DNA of 64,000 nucleotides from Massospora cicadina. Taxonomy: Eukaryota; Entomophthoromycota; Entomophthoromycetes; Entomophthorales; Entomophthoraceae. Positions 20,760 to 32,269 of the stretch are shown here, piece by piece. The DNA is taken from NCBI GenBank assembly GCA_022478985.1, contig JAKSZP010009614.1, positions 17,735 through 81,734 on the forward strand, in the 5' to 3' direction. The number at the start of each line of letters is the position of its first letter. Position 1 is the first letter of the stretch. Position numbers and translations under genes: made by a program. The notes below the pieces were generated by a model that saw only the letters and a list, made by a program, of their open reading frames with translations, was not told the origin of the DNA and did not search any database.

Positions 20760-22290
20760 CCAATATATGTAATGGGATAAGGGGAGGTGAAGTATATCGA
20801 GCTTTAGGCACTCCAGAGTAGATGAGCTACCCCTGTTGCCAGCTGGTACCACCAGGTATAGGGGGGTTGGATGCCTTACTCCGAAGGGGTTTCCCCTATT
20901 ATGGAGCAGGTGTTGAGGAAGGGGTCTGTATGCAGAAACCAGTCTGGGAACCATGATTCAAAGAGTTGTTATTGCTTTGGCCTCATGTATCCATATAGCC
21001 AGGCTTGAAAGTTTTCCAGTAGGTGTAGGTGAAATCTGCTGATTGTCCCATGGATGATTGGCATGGTTCCCTTTAAGGCATCCAGTGCTATGGTATGGAT
21101 TGTCCACAGTGCAATGGCAACTATCAGGGAGAGGAGTGTGGGTGGTATTGGGTATTCAAGTTAGAGTGCGAGGAGGCTTCTAGAGATTGACAGCTCCTGG
21201 TCATTGGTGGTTCTTAAAAGACGTGCAACTTCCCGCCATATAGCTCTAGATGGGGGGCATGTTTTGAGGCGGTGGTGCAGGGTGCCATCCACTCCACACA
21301 CTGCGCACACTGCATGAAGAGAGTTGGAGTGATCTGCTGTTCTGTAGGTTCTTCTGAGGCAACGCCAGGTGTTAGCTCTTACCCTTGGCTGGAGGAGCGG
21401 ATGATTGTTAGCCTCCCTATTGCCTTCTGTGTTGTGAGGTTGTAGGAAATGTCTAAAGCATCCATGTAGTTGATTCTTGCAATGAATGGGGCCACGTCAT
21501 TTGTGTCCCTCTGGGAGTGGTCATCTGGTTTCCTTAGCGTGAAGTGATCTCTAGGCCTTCCCCTTCCCTAACTAGTTCCTGTGAGAGTGACGGTCCACCC
21601 TATGTGCCATATAATGTGGAGGAGGCTCTTGAATTGAGGAGGGGTTCCATGTGGGCCTTCTGCATTGGGGCGGTTTGCAAGGTATGTGAGCAGGCTGGAT
21701 GGGTTGTGTGGGTTGGATAGTTTGAGCACCTGCACAAAGTTGGCTCACGCTGCTCTAGACCATTGTTGTTGTGAAAGGTCTGGTGCTAGGACTTCCTCTA
21801 TCTAGGCGCCCAATATACAGTTGGCGTGGACCTCAAAGCTTATTAGGCCCATGCCTCCACAAGGAGTGTGGGCCAAAGAGTGTTTCCACCCATAAAGTAG
21901 CCAGGGCCCAGGCCACAGCCATCCCTGGACAAGTGCGCAGACTGAGGATATGAACAAAGGTGAAGAGGAAATTTCGTGGGCTGGGAACCACAGCATTGAT
22001 AGGATGAATGAGTTGGCAACTGTTAATCGCCCCGTTAGTCCTGGGGATCTTCCCCTTGAGGGAGGCGACGCGGTTAACCACCGTGTAGTAGGTTGTTCTC
22101 AATTGTCTCATTGGCATACCCCCCTGTTTCTAGCTATATCCAAGGCTGCGGACAGGGTTGGTTGAAGGAGTTGATGCAAAGGGTCTTTTAGTAGGTTGTT
22201 CCTTTGTGGGGAGCTGTGGGGTTTGGGTGTTGTGGTCTAGATGTTATTGTACTTTCCTAGGAGGATTTTTTCCATTTTCTTTTGTTGAGC
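20760..22290 (-). pseudogene. LINE-D ORF2 C-terminal region with zinc motif
   Basis: It follows the RT and ends at the 3' box. Near 21230-21310 the minus strand reads CAVCGVDGTLHHRLKTCPPS, a C-x2-C-x7-H-x5-C zinc-binding motif also seen in LINE-E (CAVCGGEGSLYHRLETCP) and LINE-F (CAICGRDNTLAHCL). After it comes a hydrophobic, Trp-rich tail (ALWTIHTIALDALKGTMPII) conserved in all three copies. The function in this family is not known; related regions bind nucleic acid. Frame breaks are frequent. Confidence 0.75.
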
Positions 22291-23503
22291 GATGCATTAC
22301 TCACAATGGAATATTCCTCCAGGGTGCATTCCAGCTGTCAGGCATCATTGTTGTTAGCTATACCTGTCACACAGTCATCTGCAAAGGCTTGTATCTTGAA
22401 AGTTGGTTGGCCTTGTGCCGTTATGCCCATAAGGCGTGAGTAAGCGATGTGAAGGAGAGGATCGATGCTGAAGTTATACAGCAGTGGGCTGAAGGGGTCC
22501 CCTTGTTTGAGCCCTCAGCGTGGTGTGATCTTGTTGGTTAGAAAGTTAGGGCCACATACAGCCATGGATGCGGACTCTGTTAGGAGCATCACCTAGTTTA
22601 TGAATCTGGGTGGGAGTTTGAAGGCGCTTAGGCATTCCTTTGGGTATGGCCAACTTACACGATCATATTACTTCTCCTGACCTAGGAAAACCAGGGCTCC
22701 AGTTGCTTTGGACTGACACATATTAACGACGGGATGTATATTGGTCCATATTGAACGCCCTGGTATGAATCCAAACTGATTGGGTGACATGACTTTGGAT
22801 GCTATTGTGCCTAATCTGGTGGCTAAAATTTTTGTAAGTAGCTTTGTATCAGTGTTAGAGAGTGCAATTGGGCGCCAGTTGGCCAGGTCCAGTTTGTCGC
22901 CCTTTTTAAACAGGGTTATGACATAGGAGTCCTGGCCATTAGGTAGGAGGCGTGTCTTCAACAGGCACTGGTTTATTGATGCCAAGAGGAGAGGGGTGAT
23001 TTTCTTGAAGATTCCTTTTTTTATAATCGCAGGGTATTCCATCAGGCCCTGGGCACTTCCTATGTGGTGCACCGCGGACTGTGTCCCAGAGCTCCTCCTG
23101 TGTGATTAGTTTTAAGAGGTTATAGTTTGACGGTGTGCTTTTTATTACAGCGGTGTGTATAAATTTTTTAATTTTTTTGGGGGTTGGGGTGTCAAGGTAT
23201 AGTTTGGTGTAGTAGCGGTATACTTCCAGCTTGACCTCTTTTGGGTCAGTTGCCACGGTGTTGTCATCTTTGCAGACCTATGTGCACATGGCTGGTTGCG
23301 CGGGAGTGGAATTGGAGGAGAAGTACGTTGAGCAGGTTTTGCCTTCTTTTATTAACTTACCTTTTCTCAAAACTTTGATTCCGTGTTGGTGTTTGTAGAT
23401 TAGGGCGTTTAGGTGGGCGGAAATTTCCTCCTATCTACGCCCCCTGGTAGGGGATGTAGCCTGACTTTGGGGTGTTACGCTCAAGGTGGTTCAGTTCTGC
23501 CAA
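22291..23503 (-). pseudogene. LINE-D ORF2 reverse transcriptase
   Basis: Target-primed reverse transcriptase. From right to left: the pre-RT helix EVYRYYTKLYLD (near 23200), RKCPGPDGIP (near 23050), the fingers block DLANWRPIALSNTDTKLLTK (near 22830-22890), QFGFIPGRSIW (22740-22780), motif A region VFLGQEK...Y (about 22670), GLKQGDPFSPLLYNFSIDPL (about 22470-22520) and FADDCVTGIAN (about 22370-22400). The FADD catalytic pair is intact. In motif A, Asp is replaced by Gly (LGQEK where relatives have LDQEK). Frame breaks occur near 22670 and 23050. Confidence 0.85.
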
Positions 23504-23508
23504 GGTGT
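23504..23508. repeat. Solo-LTR target-site duplication, left copy (GGTGT)
   Basis: GGTGT precedes the TG start of the insertion and recurs at 24876-24880. Confidence 0.85.
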
Positions 23509-24875
23509 TGTAAGTCTTGGGGAGTGTCCTTTGGCTCTTGATCAAGCTATCTTTCTGTTCCCAAATAAAAAGACACCAAAGAGGATGGTGGTACCCCTCA
23601 TCACCCAGGGTGATCTCGCTCACATAGTTGATGAGCAATGGGTGACAGCCCATCCACTTCAGATCCCACCCCCAATTTTCTCACTCACCTCAGCAGAACT
23701 GTTGCAGGGAATTAGTGAAATCTGTGCCAAGATTATAGAACTGAAATCAGTCGGATCTAATTTGGGTGGCAATCTGGCTGATGGCCAAAATTTGAATGGC
23801 TGTAAAAGCATGAAGAATGAGATATCAGCCAGATCGCCTGATGGTTCCAATTTGATCCCTAAAACAGTAGAACAAATATTGGGTGCTATTGATGAGGGTT
23901 CTAAGCCCTCTGATATAATTTGGGCGTTGTGTTCAATGTGCTACTGTTGACCAAACAAACGGTTAAATGACCAAGCGTGGGCAGGTTGGCCGCCCCAAAC
24001 CCGTTCCCAACCAAATGGTCCCATCCCTATATGGGATGGCCTTGGGGGATTCCCGCCGCTCGTTGGGCCAGACGCCATCGTGCTAACCACCAGAAATGTA
24101 GTCGATCCTTGGCCCAGATGCTTGAGGTTGGACTGACAGAGACTCATCCTGCCACCAAATTTTGTAATGTCAGTTTCCAAAGAATAAACCCCCCACTCCT
24201 GACCAAATTGCCATTTAGGCCAAATTTGTGGATCCTGACCGCGCCTTATCACTACCCAATCAACCACTATTTAATCAGTTATAAGGCACTGAGAAAATTG
24301 TTGGTTGATTTTCTTACTTTCTTTTCCAAAATAAAATTTTATTAAAAACCCAAATTTTTATTTTCTTCCTTTCCAACCACATCCCAGATGGCATTTTCCT
24401 GGTGGTCCGCCACTCCACACTCTGGGTGGGCCTTACCAATTCTTTTGGTTACCATAGTTCCCTCCATTGCCAATTGGTTTCAACGAGTCTGATATTTTTG
24501 GCTCTACAACCCTGTCCTCATGACCTTTTGGAAACAATATACAGGGATCTTATGGCCCTACGTTCAACAACTACAAGAGAAGATCCGCCTCTCTACCACT
24601 CCCAACAAAATGGCCTTAACAACCAAGAATCTCATAGAAACTATCACATTAGTTTCCCCCTGTTACTAGGACCCCAGGGTCTGGAGTATATTCAGTGTGG
24701 TTTGCCGTCGGGATACTCCTAACCTTGTCATTTTGTCACCATTATTTGGTATCATCTCCCACTCCATATCAAGTCATACGGTCAGCAATGCCCCTGGCAT
24801 TCTGGCTTACTTTCTGGATGTTCACGCATCCTGACTGGCAGGTCGGTCTAAACTTCTTCTGCCATTTCCATGACA
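23509..24875 (+). mobile_element. Solo LTR-like insertion (1367 bp) within LINE-D
   Basis: The insert begins TGTAAGTCTTGG and ends TTTCCATGACA, the TG...CA form of LTRs, and is flanked by GGTGT on both sides. Aligning LINE-D with LINE-E (31061-31160) shows the two LINEs identical in layout on each side, with this block missing from LINE-E. No PBS, protease, RT or integrase lies inside. Open stretches of 154 and 122 codons occur (23486-23950, 23977-24345) but have no recognised domain and may be chance. AATAAA near 24328 and a TATA-like ATTTAATC..TTATAAGG region near 24270 suggest plus orientation. It is best read as a solo LTR left by recombination between two LTRs. Confidence 0.82.
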
Positions 24876-24880
24876 GGTGT
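24876..24880. repeat. Solo-LTR target-site duplication, right copy (GGTGT)
   Basis: Same five bases as 23504-23508, right after the CA end. Confidence 0.85.
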
Positions 24881-24899
24881 GCCTAATTGTGGCTGTGTT

Positions 24900-25780
24900 G
24901 GCGGTGTACTTACATGAGGCGAGATGGCGAGTTTTATTTACTCGTTTGACTTTAAAATTTGACCAGGTTTCAATGGGTTTGGTATGAATTGGGTTACAAT
25001 TTTGGATTTTTTGCCTTATATTTGACCCAGTCAGATAATTTAGGCAATTTTATTTTTCTGGGTGTAACTTCCTCCAGGTAGACGCCTGTGCGGGAGTTCA
25101 GGTTGGTGAAAGCTGCACCAAAACGAGTCAGTGGTCAGAGAAGTTGATCTTCTTTGTCAAGAAGTTAAAGAAGTTTGAGTAGTGGGTTTTTGGCGTGAAA
25201 ATGAAGTCAATGCAGCTCATTGAGATGAGTGTTCCCTCATGTATGTTGGGGCAGGTCATCTGGTGGAGGAGTGGTGACCCGGGAGAGGGTATTATGTAGG
25301 CCAAGGGATTCCTCACTACATGTAATTTGATGTGCCTTGGGGGTATCCCCTGGGGTTAGGCCATTGGTCCATGTTGAGGTTAGCCCAGCAGTTAAAGTCG
25401 CCCAGCAGGATGGTACCTGGTGCAAGGGTGAGTGTTGGGATGGTTTTGAGATATTGTTTCCTCTCAGCTGCGGTATAAGGTGCGTAGATGCATGCTATCA
25501 AGATTGTGTCCTCTTAGCATGCAATTGTTGCTTATAGGATGTGTCAGTGCAGATATTAAGAGAAGGTAGTGGTTTTTAGTTTTTTGTTATTGTGGATGAC
25601 CACCCCACTGTGGGAAGTCCATACCAATTGGGATGGTGAGACCCTGGCTGACCAGGATTTTTCTTCCCCTTGTAGGCAGTGGGTTTCTTGGATGGATAAG
25701 ATATCTACAGGGGGAATTTTCAGGAATTCCAGCTTTTTGGCTTAGGACGATTGATCCCTGGATCCTATGATGTTTAAAGC
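24900..25780 (-). pseudogene. LINE-D ORF2 APE-type endonuclease
   Basis: The endonuclease nicks the target. Motifs in order from the right: ILSIQETHCLQGEE (near 25680, the catalytic Glu motif), IACIYAPYTAAERKQYL (near 25440-25490), ILLGDFNCWANL (25385-25420, the Asp/Asn motif) and a degraded SxxDFIF block near 25200-25230. The final SDH appears as NFSDH near 25130. The order and spacing are normal for L1-type elements. Stops and frame changes separate the blocks. The start resembles MGTSVSIWALNI, matching LINE-E MGTSVSIGMLSI. Confidence 0.85.
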
Positions 25781-26009
25781 CCATATTGACACTGAGGTGC
25801 CCATGGCGCCTCAGGAGCGGTTGGGAGGGCCGTCCAGCCCAAAACTAGTGCACCATTTAATAAACTTTCTATATGTCATTAGGCTTGTCCAATCTATGTC
25901 ACCGTCCAATCTCTTACCCTGTGCCAATTTTGTGTGTCTTGCAGTTTTTACATTTTGAGTCAATCCTCCCCGCTCACAACTCATGGTGGTCTAGTGCGGT
26001 GTGCTGATT

Positions 26010-27227
26010 CTTTTCTGTGGTTTCAGGGCTTGAATTTTTAGATGTGGGTCCCACATTTTCGCAAATAGTGGAGCTTAATTGTCCAGCTAAATTCGCTTGT
26101 TTGATACCACGTGGTGATTTAGTCAAATTGTTGAGAAAATTTTCATCTTAAGTATTTTGCTCTGATTGTTTAGCTTGGTTGATTTCCTCTATGTCCTCCT
26201 GAATTTGATTGAGGTTGATGGAGGAGGCCATGAGTGATGCAGCCTTGGCTGCTGCCCGCTTGTGGGCTTCTGTACCATTTTGCGTACTCTGGGTGATACT
26301 GAGTCTATGAAAATGTATTTCCCATCCTCTCCCCAGAGGAAGGCGTGGTTGGTGTTGACTATTTTGGCGAAGTCTTTTCTATCTTCATCCATGGTGTCAT
26401 CACAGAAGTTTGGAGCCAATATGCCCTCCTTCATGGGGCATATGTGTACCTTGTGCCCCAATGCGCTTCGGTGGTTGCAGATAGGTGGTGCGCCTTCTGG
26501 TGTGACAGGGACTACCTTTGACACTCCCCATCTGGGAGGTGAAACACCGCTGTGTGTGGGATTTTTGTGAGGTCTTTGTCCACCTCAGGGATCAGGTTGA
26601 TCATGACAATTGCCTTTCCTGTGCACGGGTTCAGCATCAGGTGAAACTGCTGTAGTTTGAATTGTTTAATTTCACCGTATCTGGAAAGTCTAGCTTGGAG
26701 CTCCTCCTTGATTACCTTGTGTGGAAGGTTGGTAGGGAGTGAGTCAAAGGAGATCAACAAATTATTTGCTTTGTTTCATATGGTGCACGTGGTGCGCACA
26801 ATTCGTTTGCCCTTGAGGAGAACAATTTTGACGCAGACTTTTGCGGCAGCTTCTGCATCTTCTTCAGTTTTGAAGCCCATATCAATATGGCCGTGGTGGA
26901 TGGTATGGGTGATAATGTACACCACGTGGGGGAAAAGAGAGGCCTGCGCCTCGCTCACAATCACACATATAGTTGGAGATTCAACCCCTAGTAAAAGTGG
27001 AGCCTGTGCTCTACCTTTGATAAGGGTTGGGCATACTGGATTTCCATGTCAAAGTTTTGTTTAGTGGTGAACTCCACAAACCCAGACGGTGTCTGAGTTT
27101 GTGGTTTTTTGGCGGCATTAGTTCCTGGTCCCCCTTTAGGGCGTTTCTTGCCCTTTGGAGCACCGTTTTGCTCATTGCCTAATATGGCTTTCGCCCAATT
27201 TAATTGTGATTTAGTTATATCACCCAT
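26010..27227 (-). pseudogene. LINE-D ORF1: two RRM-like segments plus CCHC knuckle
   Basis: The RNA-binding ORF1 starts at ATG 27225-27227 (MGDITKSQLNWAKAILG), also used in LINE-E (MGDFISKNN). A Lys/Arg-rich N-terminus is followed by a first beta-rich block (HIDMGFKTEEDAEAAAKVCV, near 26830-26890) and then an RRM-like fold with LLISFDSLPTNLPHKV and YGEIKQFKLQQF (26600-26760). The RNP1-like strand is GKAIVMINL. The knuckle near 26440-26490 reads CNHRSALGHKVHICP; the second Cys is Arg, whereas LINE-E has all four ligands. A helical acidic segment (DDTMDEDRKDFAKI) follows. At least two frameshifts are present. Confidence 0.82.
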
Positions 27228-27320
27228 CTCTCTTGTGTGATTATCAAATTTTGCTGTTCAAATTGAAGTGTGGTAACTAATGTTGTTTTTATTAGAAAGA
27301 AAAGCGATATAATGAATTTA

Positions 27321-27335
27321 CTCCATAGCTATTAT
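27321..27335. repeat. LINE-D target-site duplication, right copy
   Basis: Exact copy of 20700-20714, next to the 5' end of the LINE. Confidence 0.92.
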
Positions 27336-28302
27336 GGCTTTGATCTTTCCTTCCTGAGGCTTGATTGCTTTATTCTGATAGCATGTCCTAGGAACTCCAT
27401 CTGTCTCTTCAAGTAGGATCACTTTAATTTATTTCAACTTCAGGCTAGATTCTTGAGCTGGGTAAACACTTCTCATAAGTGTTGGAGGTTCACTTAGAAA
27501 GAGCAACTGAACACATTTATATATTCCAGATAGATTAACATACTTGATAACTTCATATCCTGAAGATTCAGGACATTGCTCTTTGTTTAATTCAGGGTCG
27601 TTGCACAGCTCTGTGGCATACTCGTAGGCTCAAAAATCTCCTGACTGGTGATCAAGGAGAACTGCTCTTAATCTTCAAGAGATAGATCCCTCTGCCAGTA
27701 CCCAATGTCCAGATCCATTGCCAAGAGGTACTTTAATTCTCCTGAGCGCTTTAGTACACTATCTATTTTACAGAGTGGGTACAATTATTTCTTGATAACT
27801 TTGTTCAACCGGCAGTAATCAATAAACACGCAGTGTATAATCCATCTTGTGTACCAGTAGCAGCAATTAAGCTCATGGGCATTTTTTAGATCTGATTAAG
27901 CCAGCTTTGAATAGTTGATTTTAAGTTTTTTGAAAAATTACTTCTTCTTTGGCTTTTAATTTGTTGTACAGTTTATATTTATAAAAAATGATGCTCCTGT
28001 GTTCATCCCATAAAGCTCTCCTTTGCATAGTCCAAAATCGTTTGATCCAGTGTGAAGATGTCTTTCAACTCATCTAAGAGCTCGTTCAATTCCTTCTTCT
28101 CCTTGTTGGTCACTCCCTCAAAACCTATTTCATTGAATTTACAACATCATGTACTGACTCAATGGCGTTACAGCTGGTTAATCTGGACTGAGAGACGAAT
28201 TGTCCCTTCTCTATGTGGATAGGCTGGGTAGTGATGTTCCCCAATATGACATTCAGTTCTCCAGTATATTTGTTATAAAAAGTCAGGCAGAACTCTTGAC
28301 TC
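27336..28302 (-). pseudogene. Ty3-I reverse transcriptase fragment
   Basis: This gypsy RT segment on the minus strand lies between LINE-D and LINE-E. From the right: a pre-RT linker EGVTNKEKKELNELLDELKD (28050-28120), fingers AGLIRSKKCP (about 27890), LDIGYWQRDLSLEDEEQFSL (27660-27720) and the catalytic turn YLEYINVF at 27509-27532. YLDD has become YLEY. Then KLK*..LKRQMEFLGHAIRI (27380-27440) matches the thumb. Stops occur about every 20-40 codons. The layout and wording match the other Ty3 copies, but at greater divergence, so this is an old copy. Confidence 0.8.
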
Positions 28303-28316
28303 CTGCTCTCTTATCC
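28303..28316. repeat. LINE-E target-site duplication, left copy (14 bp)
   Basis: CTGCTCTCTTATCC borders the 3' end of LINE-E and recurs exactly at 33558-33571. Confidence 0.92.
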
Positions 28317-28333
28317 CGTTTTTTATTTAACCA

Positions 28334-28356
28334 AGGTAAGCCGACCAGGGGACAGA
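28334..28356 (-). repeat. LINE family 3' terminal box (LINE-E copy)
   Basis: On the minus strand TCTGTCCCCTGGTCGGCTTACCT, followed by a TTAAATAAAAAA tail. Confidence 0.8.
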
Positions 28357-28399
28357 CATTACTGAATATATGTGAAACTAAGAGAATAACTAACAAATA

Positions 28400-29900
28400 T
28401 AAAAATTGGGCACCCCAGGGTACTCAAGTTACCCCTTTTGCCAGCGGTACTGCCAGGTATGGGAGGTTGGTGCACTACTCTGAGGGGGTTTCCCCTGCTA
28501 TGGAGCAGGTGTGAAGGAAAGGGTCTGTGTGGAGGAACCAGAGTGGGAACCATGATTCTATGAGCGCTTTTTGTCTTGGTCTCATATATCCATAGAGCCA
28601 GGCTTGGAAGTGCTCTAGTAAGTGGACATGGAATCTGTTAATAATCCCATAAATGGTTGGGACCGTGCCCTTGAACGCATCTAATGCAATTGTGTATATT
28701 GTCCACATTGCAATGGGTATTATTAGGGAGCGGAGAGTAGATGGTATTGGTGACTCAATCTGGAGCGCGAAGATACTCTTTGATATCGAGAATTCCTGTT
28801 CGTTTTGAATCTTGATCAGGCGTGCGACTTCCTGCCATATAGCTTTGGTTGGGGGCATGTTTCTAGGCGGTGATATAGGGATCCCTCCCCTCCACATACT
28901 GCACATGTTTTGTGGAGGGAGTTGGAGCGGTCCGCCGTCCTATAGGTCCTTTTCAAACAGCGCCAGGCGTTTGCTCCTATCCTTGGTTGTAGGAGTGGGT
29001 GGTGTGTCATTTTCCACATTGCTTTATGTGTGGTTAAATCATAGGGAATGTCCAGCATATCTAGGTATTCTATCCTAGCTATGCTTGGCGTTGTTGCGAG
29101 CATATCCCTCTGGGGGTTGTTTTCTGGGTTTCTTAATTTGAATTTTTGGCTGGGTCGTCCCCTTCCCTGTATAGTACCCATGTTCTCTATGGTCCATCCC
29201 ATACGGCGGATAGTTCAGAGGATATGTTTGAAATGAGGGGAGGTTCCATGTGGACCCGTTGCAGTAGGGTGCTTGGCAAGGTATGAAAGTAGTCTGGGTG
29301 GACTATGTGGGTTGGTTAATTTGAGCGCCTGTGCAAAGATAGTCCTTGCTGCTCTGGACCAATGTTGTTGCGGGAGGTCTGGAGCAAGGATTTCCTTTAT
29401 CCAGGTACCTAGGATGTGATTGGTGTGGCTCTCAAAATCTATTAGTCCCATGCCTCCGCTTGAGCGTGGGTCAAATAGTGTTTCCATCCGTATAGGAGGG
29501 TGAGATCCAGGCCACAGCCAGCCCTGGATAAGCGCGCGAATTGAGGTTATAAAGGTAGGTGAGAAGGCTATCGCATGGGCCTGGTACCACAGTATTGGGA
29601 GGATGAGCGAGTTAGCAACTGTAACTCATCCTGTTAGTCCTGGAGTTCTCCCCTTGAGGGAGGCTACGCATTTGGATACCCGTTGTAACAGGTTACTTTC
29701 CATTGTCTCATTAGCATATCCCCCTGATTCTAGCCAGATTCCAAGGTGTCAGACAGGAGTGGTGGTGGGAGGTGTTGCAAAGGGTAAAATAATTAGGTTT
29801 TAGCTTCGAGTGTTGGTGTGAGGTTCTGATGTTGTGGGCCAATTGTTTGTGTATTTGCCTAGAAGGATGATTTCTGTATTCCTTTTGTTGATCGATGCAT
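28400..29900 (-). pseudogene. LINE-E ORF2 C-terminal region with zinc motif
   Basis: Segments 28475-28906, 28816-29202 and 29215-29487 on the minus strand tile the region downstream of the RT. The zinc motif HKTCAVCGGEGSLYHRLETCP lies near 28865-28930. Before it is the block MFDPRSSGGMGLIDFESHTN (29430-29487), also present in LINE-D, -F and -G as GGMGLI-type text typical of L1-like elements. After it comes IAMWTIYTIALDAFKGTVP (28660-28730). Frames shift between the blocks. Confidence 0.75.
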
Positions 29901-29959
29901 TTCTCACCTTGGAGTATTCCTCTAGAGTGCATTCCAGCTGTCAGGCATCTTCATTGTTT

Positions 29960-31107
29960 GCTATACCTGCTACGCAGTCATCCGCAAAGGCCAGTATCTT
30001 GACTGTTGGTTGTCCTTGTGAAGTTATCCCCATGAGACGTGAGTCAGTTACTTGGAGGAGCGGGTCAAAGCTGAAATTGTATATCAGTGGGCTGAGGGGA
30101 TCCCCTTGTTTGAGCCCTCTGTGTGGTTTGATATTGTTTGTTAGGAATCCGGGGCCGCCTCAGCCATGGTTGCAGATTCTGTTAGGAGCATCGCCCATTT
30201 TATAAATCTTGGTGGGAGTTTGAAGGCATGTAGACATTCTTTTAGGTATGGCCAGCTAACTCGGTCATACGCCTTTTCCTGATCCAAGATGACCAGGGCA
30301 CCAGTTGCTTTGGATTGGCAAATGTTTGCAACAGGGTGTATGTTGTTCCAGATTAAACGCCCTGGTATAAACCCAAACTGTTTGGGTGATAGGACGTCAG
30401 ATGCAATTGCGCCTAATCTAGCTGCTAGAATTTTTGTTAGAATTTTTGTGTCAGTGTTGGAGAGTGCAATTGGGCGCCAGTTGGCCAGGTCCAACTTGTC
30501 ACCCTTTTTATAAAAGGTTATAACGTAGGATTCATGGCCTCCTGGTAATAGGCGTGTCTCCAACAAACTCTGGTTCATTGACGCTAATAGGAGGGGGCGA
30601 TTTGTTAAAATATTTTTTGTAAAATTCGTAGGGTATCCCATCAGGCCCTGGGCATTTCCTACGTGGTGCACTGCAACTTGTTTCCCAAAGCTCCTCCCGT
30701 GTAATAAAGGATAGTATATTGTAATTTGGTGGTGTACTTTGTATCTTGGCAGTTTGAATAAATTCTTTAATTTTTTGTGGATCTGTTGGCATATCTTAAT
30801 ATAATTCAGTGTAATAGCGGTGTACTTCTGCCTTGACCTCCTCAGGGTCAGTTGCCACGGTGCCGTTGGTCTTGCGGACCTGTGTGCACATGGGTTTGTT
30901 TCTGCAGGAGTGGAATTGGCGGAAAAAGTATGTCAAACAGTTTTCACCTTCCTTTATGAGCTTACCTTTGTTTAATACTTTGATTCTGTGTTGGTGTTCA
31001 AATATGAGATTGTTAAGTTGGGCTAAAATTTCTGCCCATTTGCATCCCCAATTAGGGCTATAGCCAGATCTCAGAGTATTTATTTCCAGGTGGTCTAGTT
31101 CTGCCAA
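29960..31107 (-). pseudogene. LINE-E ORF2 reverse transcriptase and pre-RT linker
   Basis: The linker 30796-31107 includes ATDPEEVKAEVHRYYTELY. The RT runs as KCPGPDGIPYEFYKKYF (about 30620-30670), DLANWRPIALSNTDTKILTK (30450-30510), FGFIPGRLIW (about 30350), VILDQEKAYDRVSWPYLKE (motif A, 30240-30300, Asp intact), GLKQGDPLSPLIYNFSFDPL (30070-30120) and ILAFADDCVAGIANN (29960-30000). All catalytic Asp residues remain, making this the least damaged LINE RT in the window. A frameshift near 30140 and another near 30650 still prevent a full protein. Confidence 0.88.
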
Positions 31108-31359
31108 GGTACGCTTGATTGTGGCTGTGTCCGCGGTGTACTTGTGTAATGCAATATGTCAGGTTTTGTTGATTAAATCTTTTTTGAAATTTTCCCATGT
31201 TCTGATGGGATCTAAAGTGAATGGGGCTGTGAATTGTGGGTTCGTAGCCTTGTTTTCAACCCATTCAGATATCTCGGGCAATTTTATATTTTCTGGGTAA
31301 AGCTTTCTCCAAGGCGACACCTGTGTGTGGGATTGGGCTGGCACTAACTGCACTGTAAC

Positions 31360-32042
31360 TAATCAATTATCAGAGAAATTGATCTTTTTTTGTTGTATAT
31401 TTGGAGATTCTTGGGTGGTGGGATTGTGGGATGAGGATGTGGTCAATATGACTCATCAATATGAGCAGTCCCTCACGTATGTTGGGTCTTGTCATGTGGG
31501 GAAGGATTGGTGAATTGGGGGGAAGAGCATCCTGTAAGCCAAGAGATGCCTTCATTGTGCGATAATCAATGTGTCCAGGTGGGTAACCCCTGGGATTAGG
31601 CCATCAATCTGTATTGGGGTTATCCCAGCAGTTGAAATCGCCTAACATGATGATATCTGGTGGGAGGGTGAGAGTAAAAAATTTTTTCAAAAATTTTTTC
31701 TCTTAGTTGCAGTGCACGGTGTAGATACATGCTAACAAAATTATTTCATCTTGGAATGTGATTGTTGCTACAAGGACTTGACCATGCAAGAGTGATGATA
31801 AATTTGTAATTTTAAATTTTTTTGTTGTTTTGGACAATCACCCCACAGTGAGACGTCCATACTGATTGTGATGGTGCGACCCTAGTTGACCAGGATTCTT
31901 CTTCCCCTTGTAGGCAGTGGGTTTCTTGGATGGCCAAGATGTCTACAAGAGGTTTCCACAGGAATGCCAGCTTTTTGGCTTGGGACGTATGAGCCCTGGC
32001 TCCCGCGATGCTTAACATCCCTATTGACACTGAGGTGCCCAT
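31360..32042 (-). pseudogene. LINE-E ORF2 APE-type endonuclease
   Basis: It starts at ATG 32040-32042 (MGTSVSIGMLSIAGARAHTS), with VDILAIQETHCLQGEE (31910-31960) carrying the catalytic Glu and SVWTSHCGVIVQNN after it. The GDFNCWD motif lies at about 31620-31640 and a SHIDHIL block near 31440-31460. The middle part (31660-31800) is damaged. The overall length is normal for the family. Confidence 0.82.
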
Positions 32043-32269
32043 GGCGCCTCATGAGCAGTTGGGAGGACCCTCTGGTCCTATCCCACCGCAGCTCATTTTG
32101 GCCATGCTCCGCATCTGTACTCCAACTCTTTCACTGCCATTGTTGGTTCCCTTGATCTGACCCAATGATTCAAGGGAATTGCGGTTTTTTGCATTTGCGT
32201 CAACTTTTCCTGCACAGGTCTCATGTTGATTTGATGCGGGTTGTTGATTGGATTTTATATCTTTGAGGT

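Larger units (their letters stand above)
20715..27320 (-). mobile_element. LINE-D: full-length L1-like LINE carrying a solo LTR
   Basis: Minus-strand element of 6606 bp bounded by an exact 15-bp duplication. It contains a 5' leader of about 90 nt, ORF1 (27227 to about 26010), and ORF2 with endonuclease, RT and C-terminal zinc motif, then a 3' box at 20732-20754. A 1367-bp TG...CA insertion (23509-24875) splits ORF2. Subtracting it leaves 5239 bp, almost exactly the size of LINE-E (5241 bp). ORF1 and ORF2 both have frameshifts and stops. It landed in the RT of Ty3-I. Confidence 0.93.

Noticed and set aside
23486..24345. Two long plus-strand reading frames as host genes
   Set aside because: They lie inside the solo-LTR insertion, show no recognised domain, and the first begins before the insert boundary. 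I treat them as chance open stretches.
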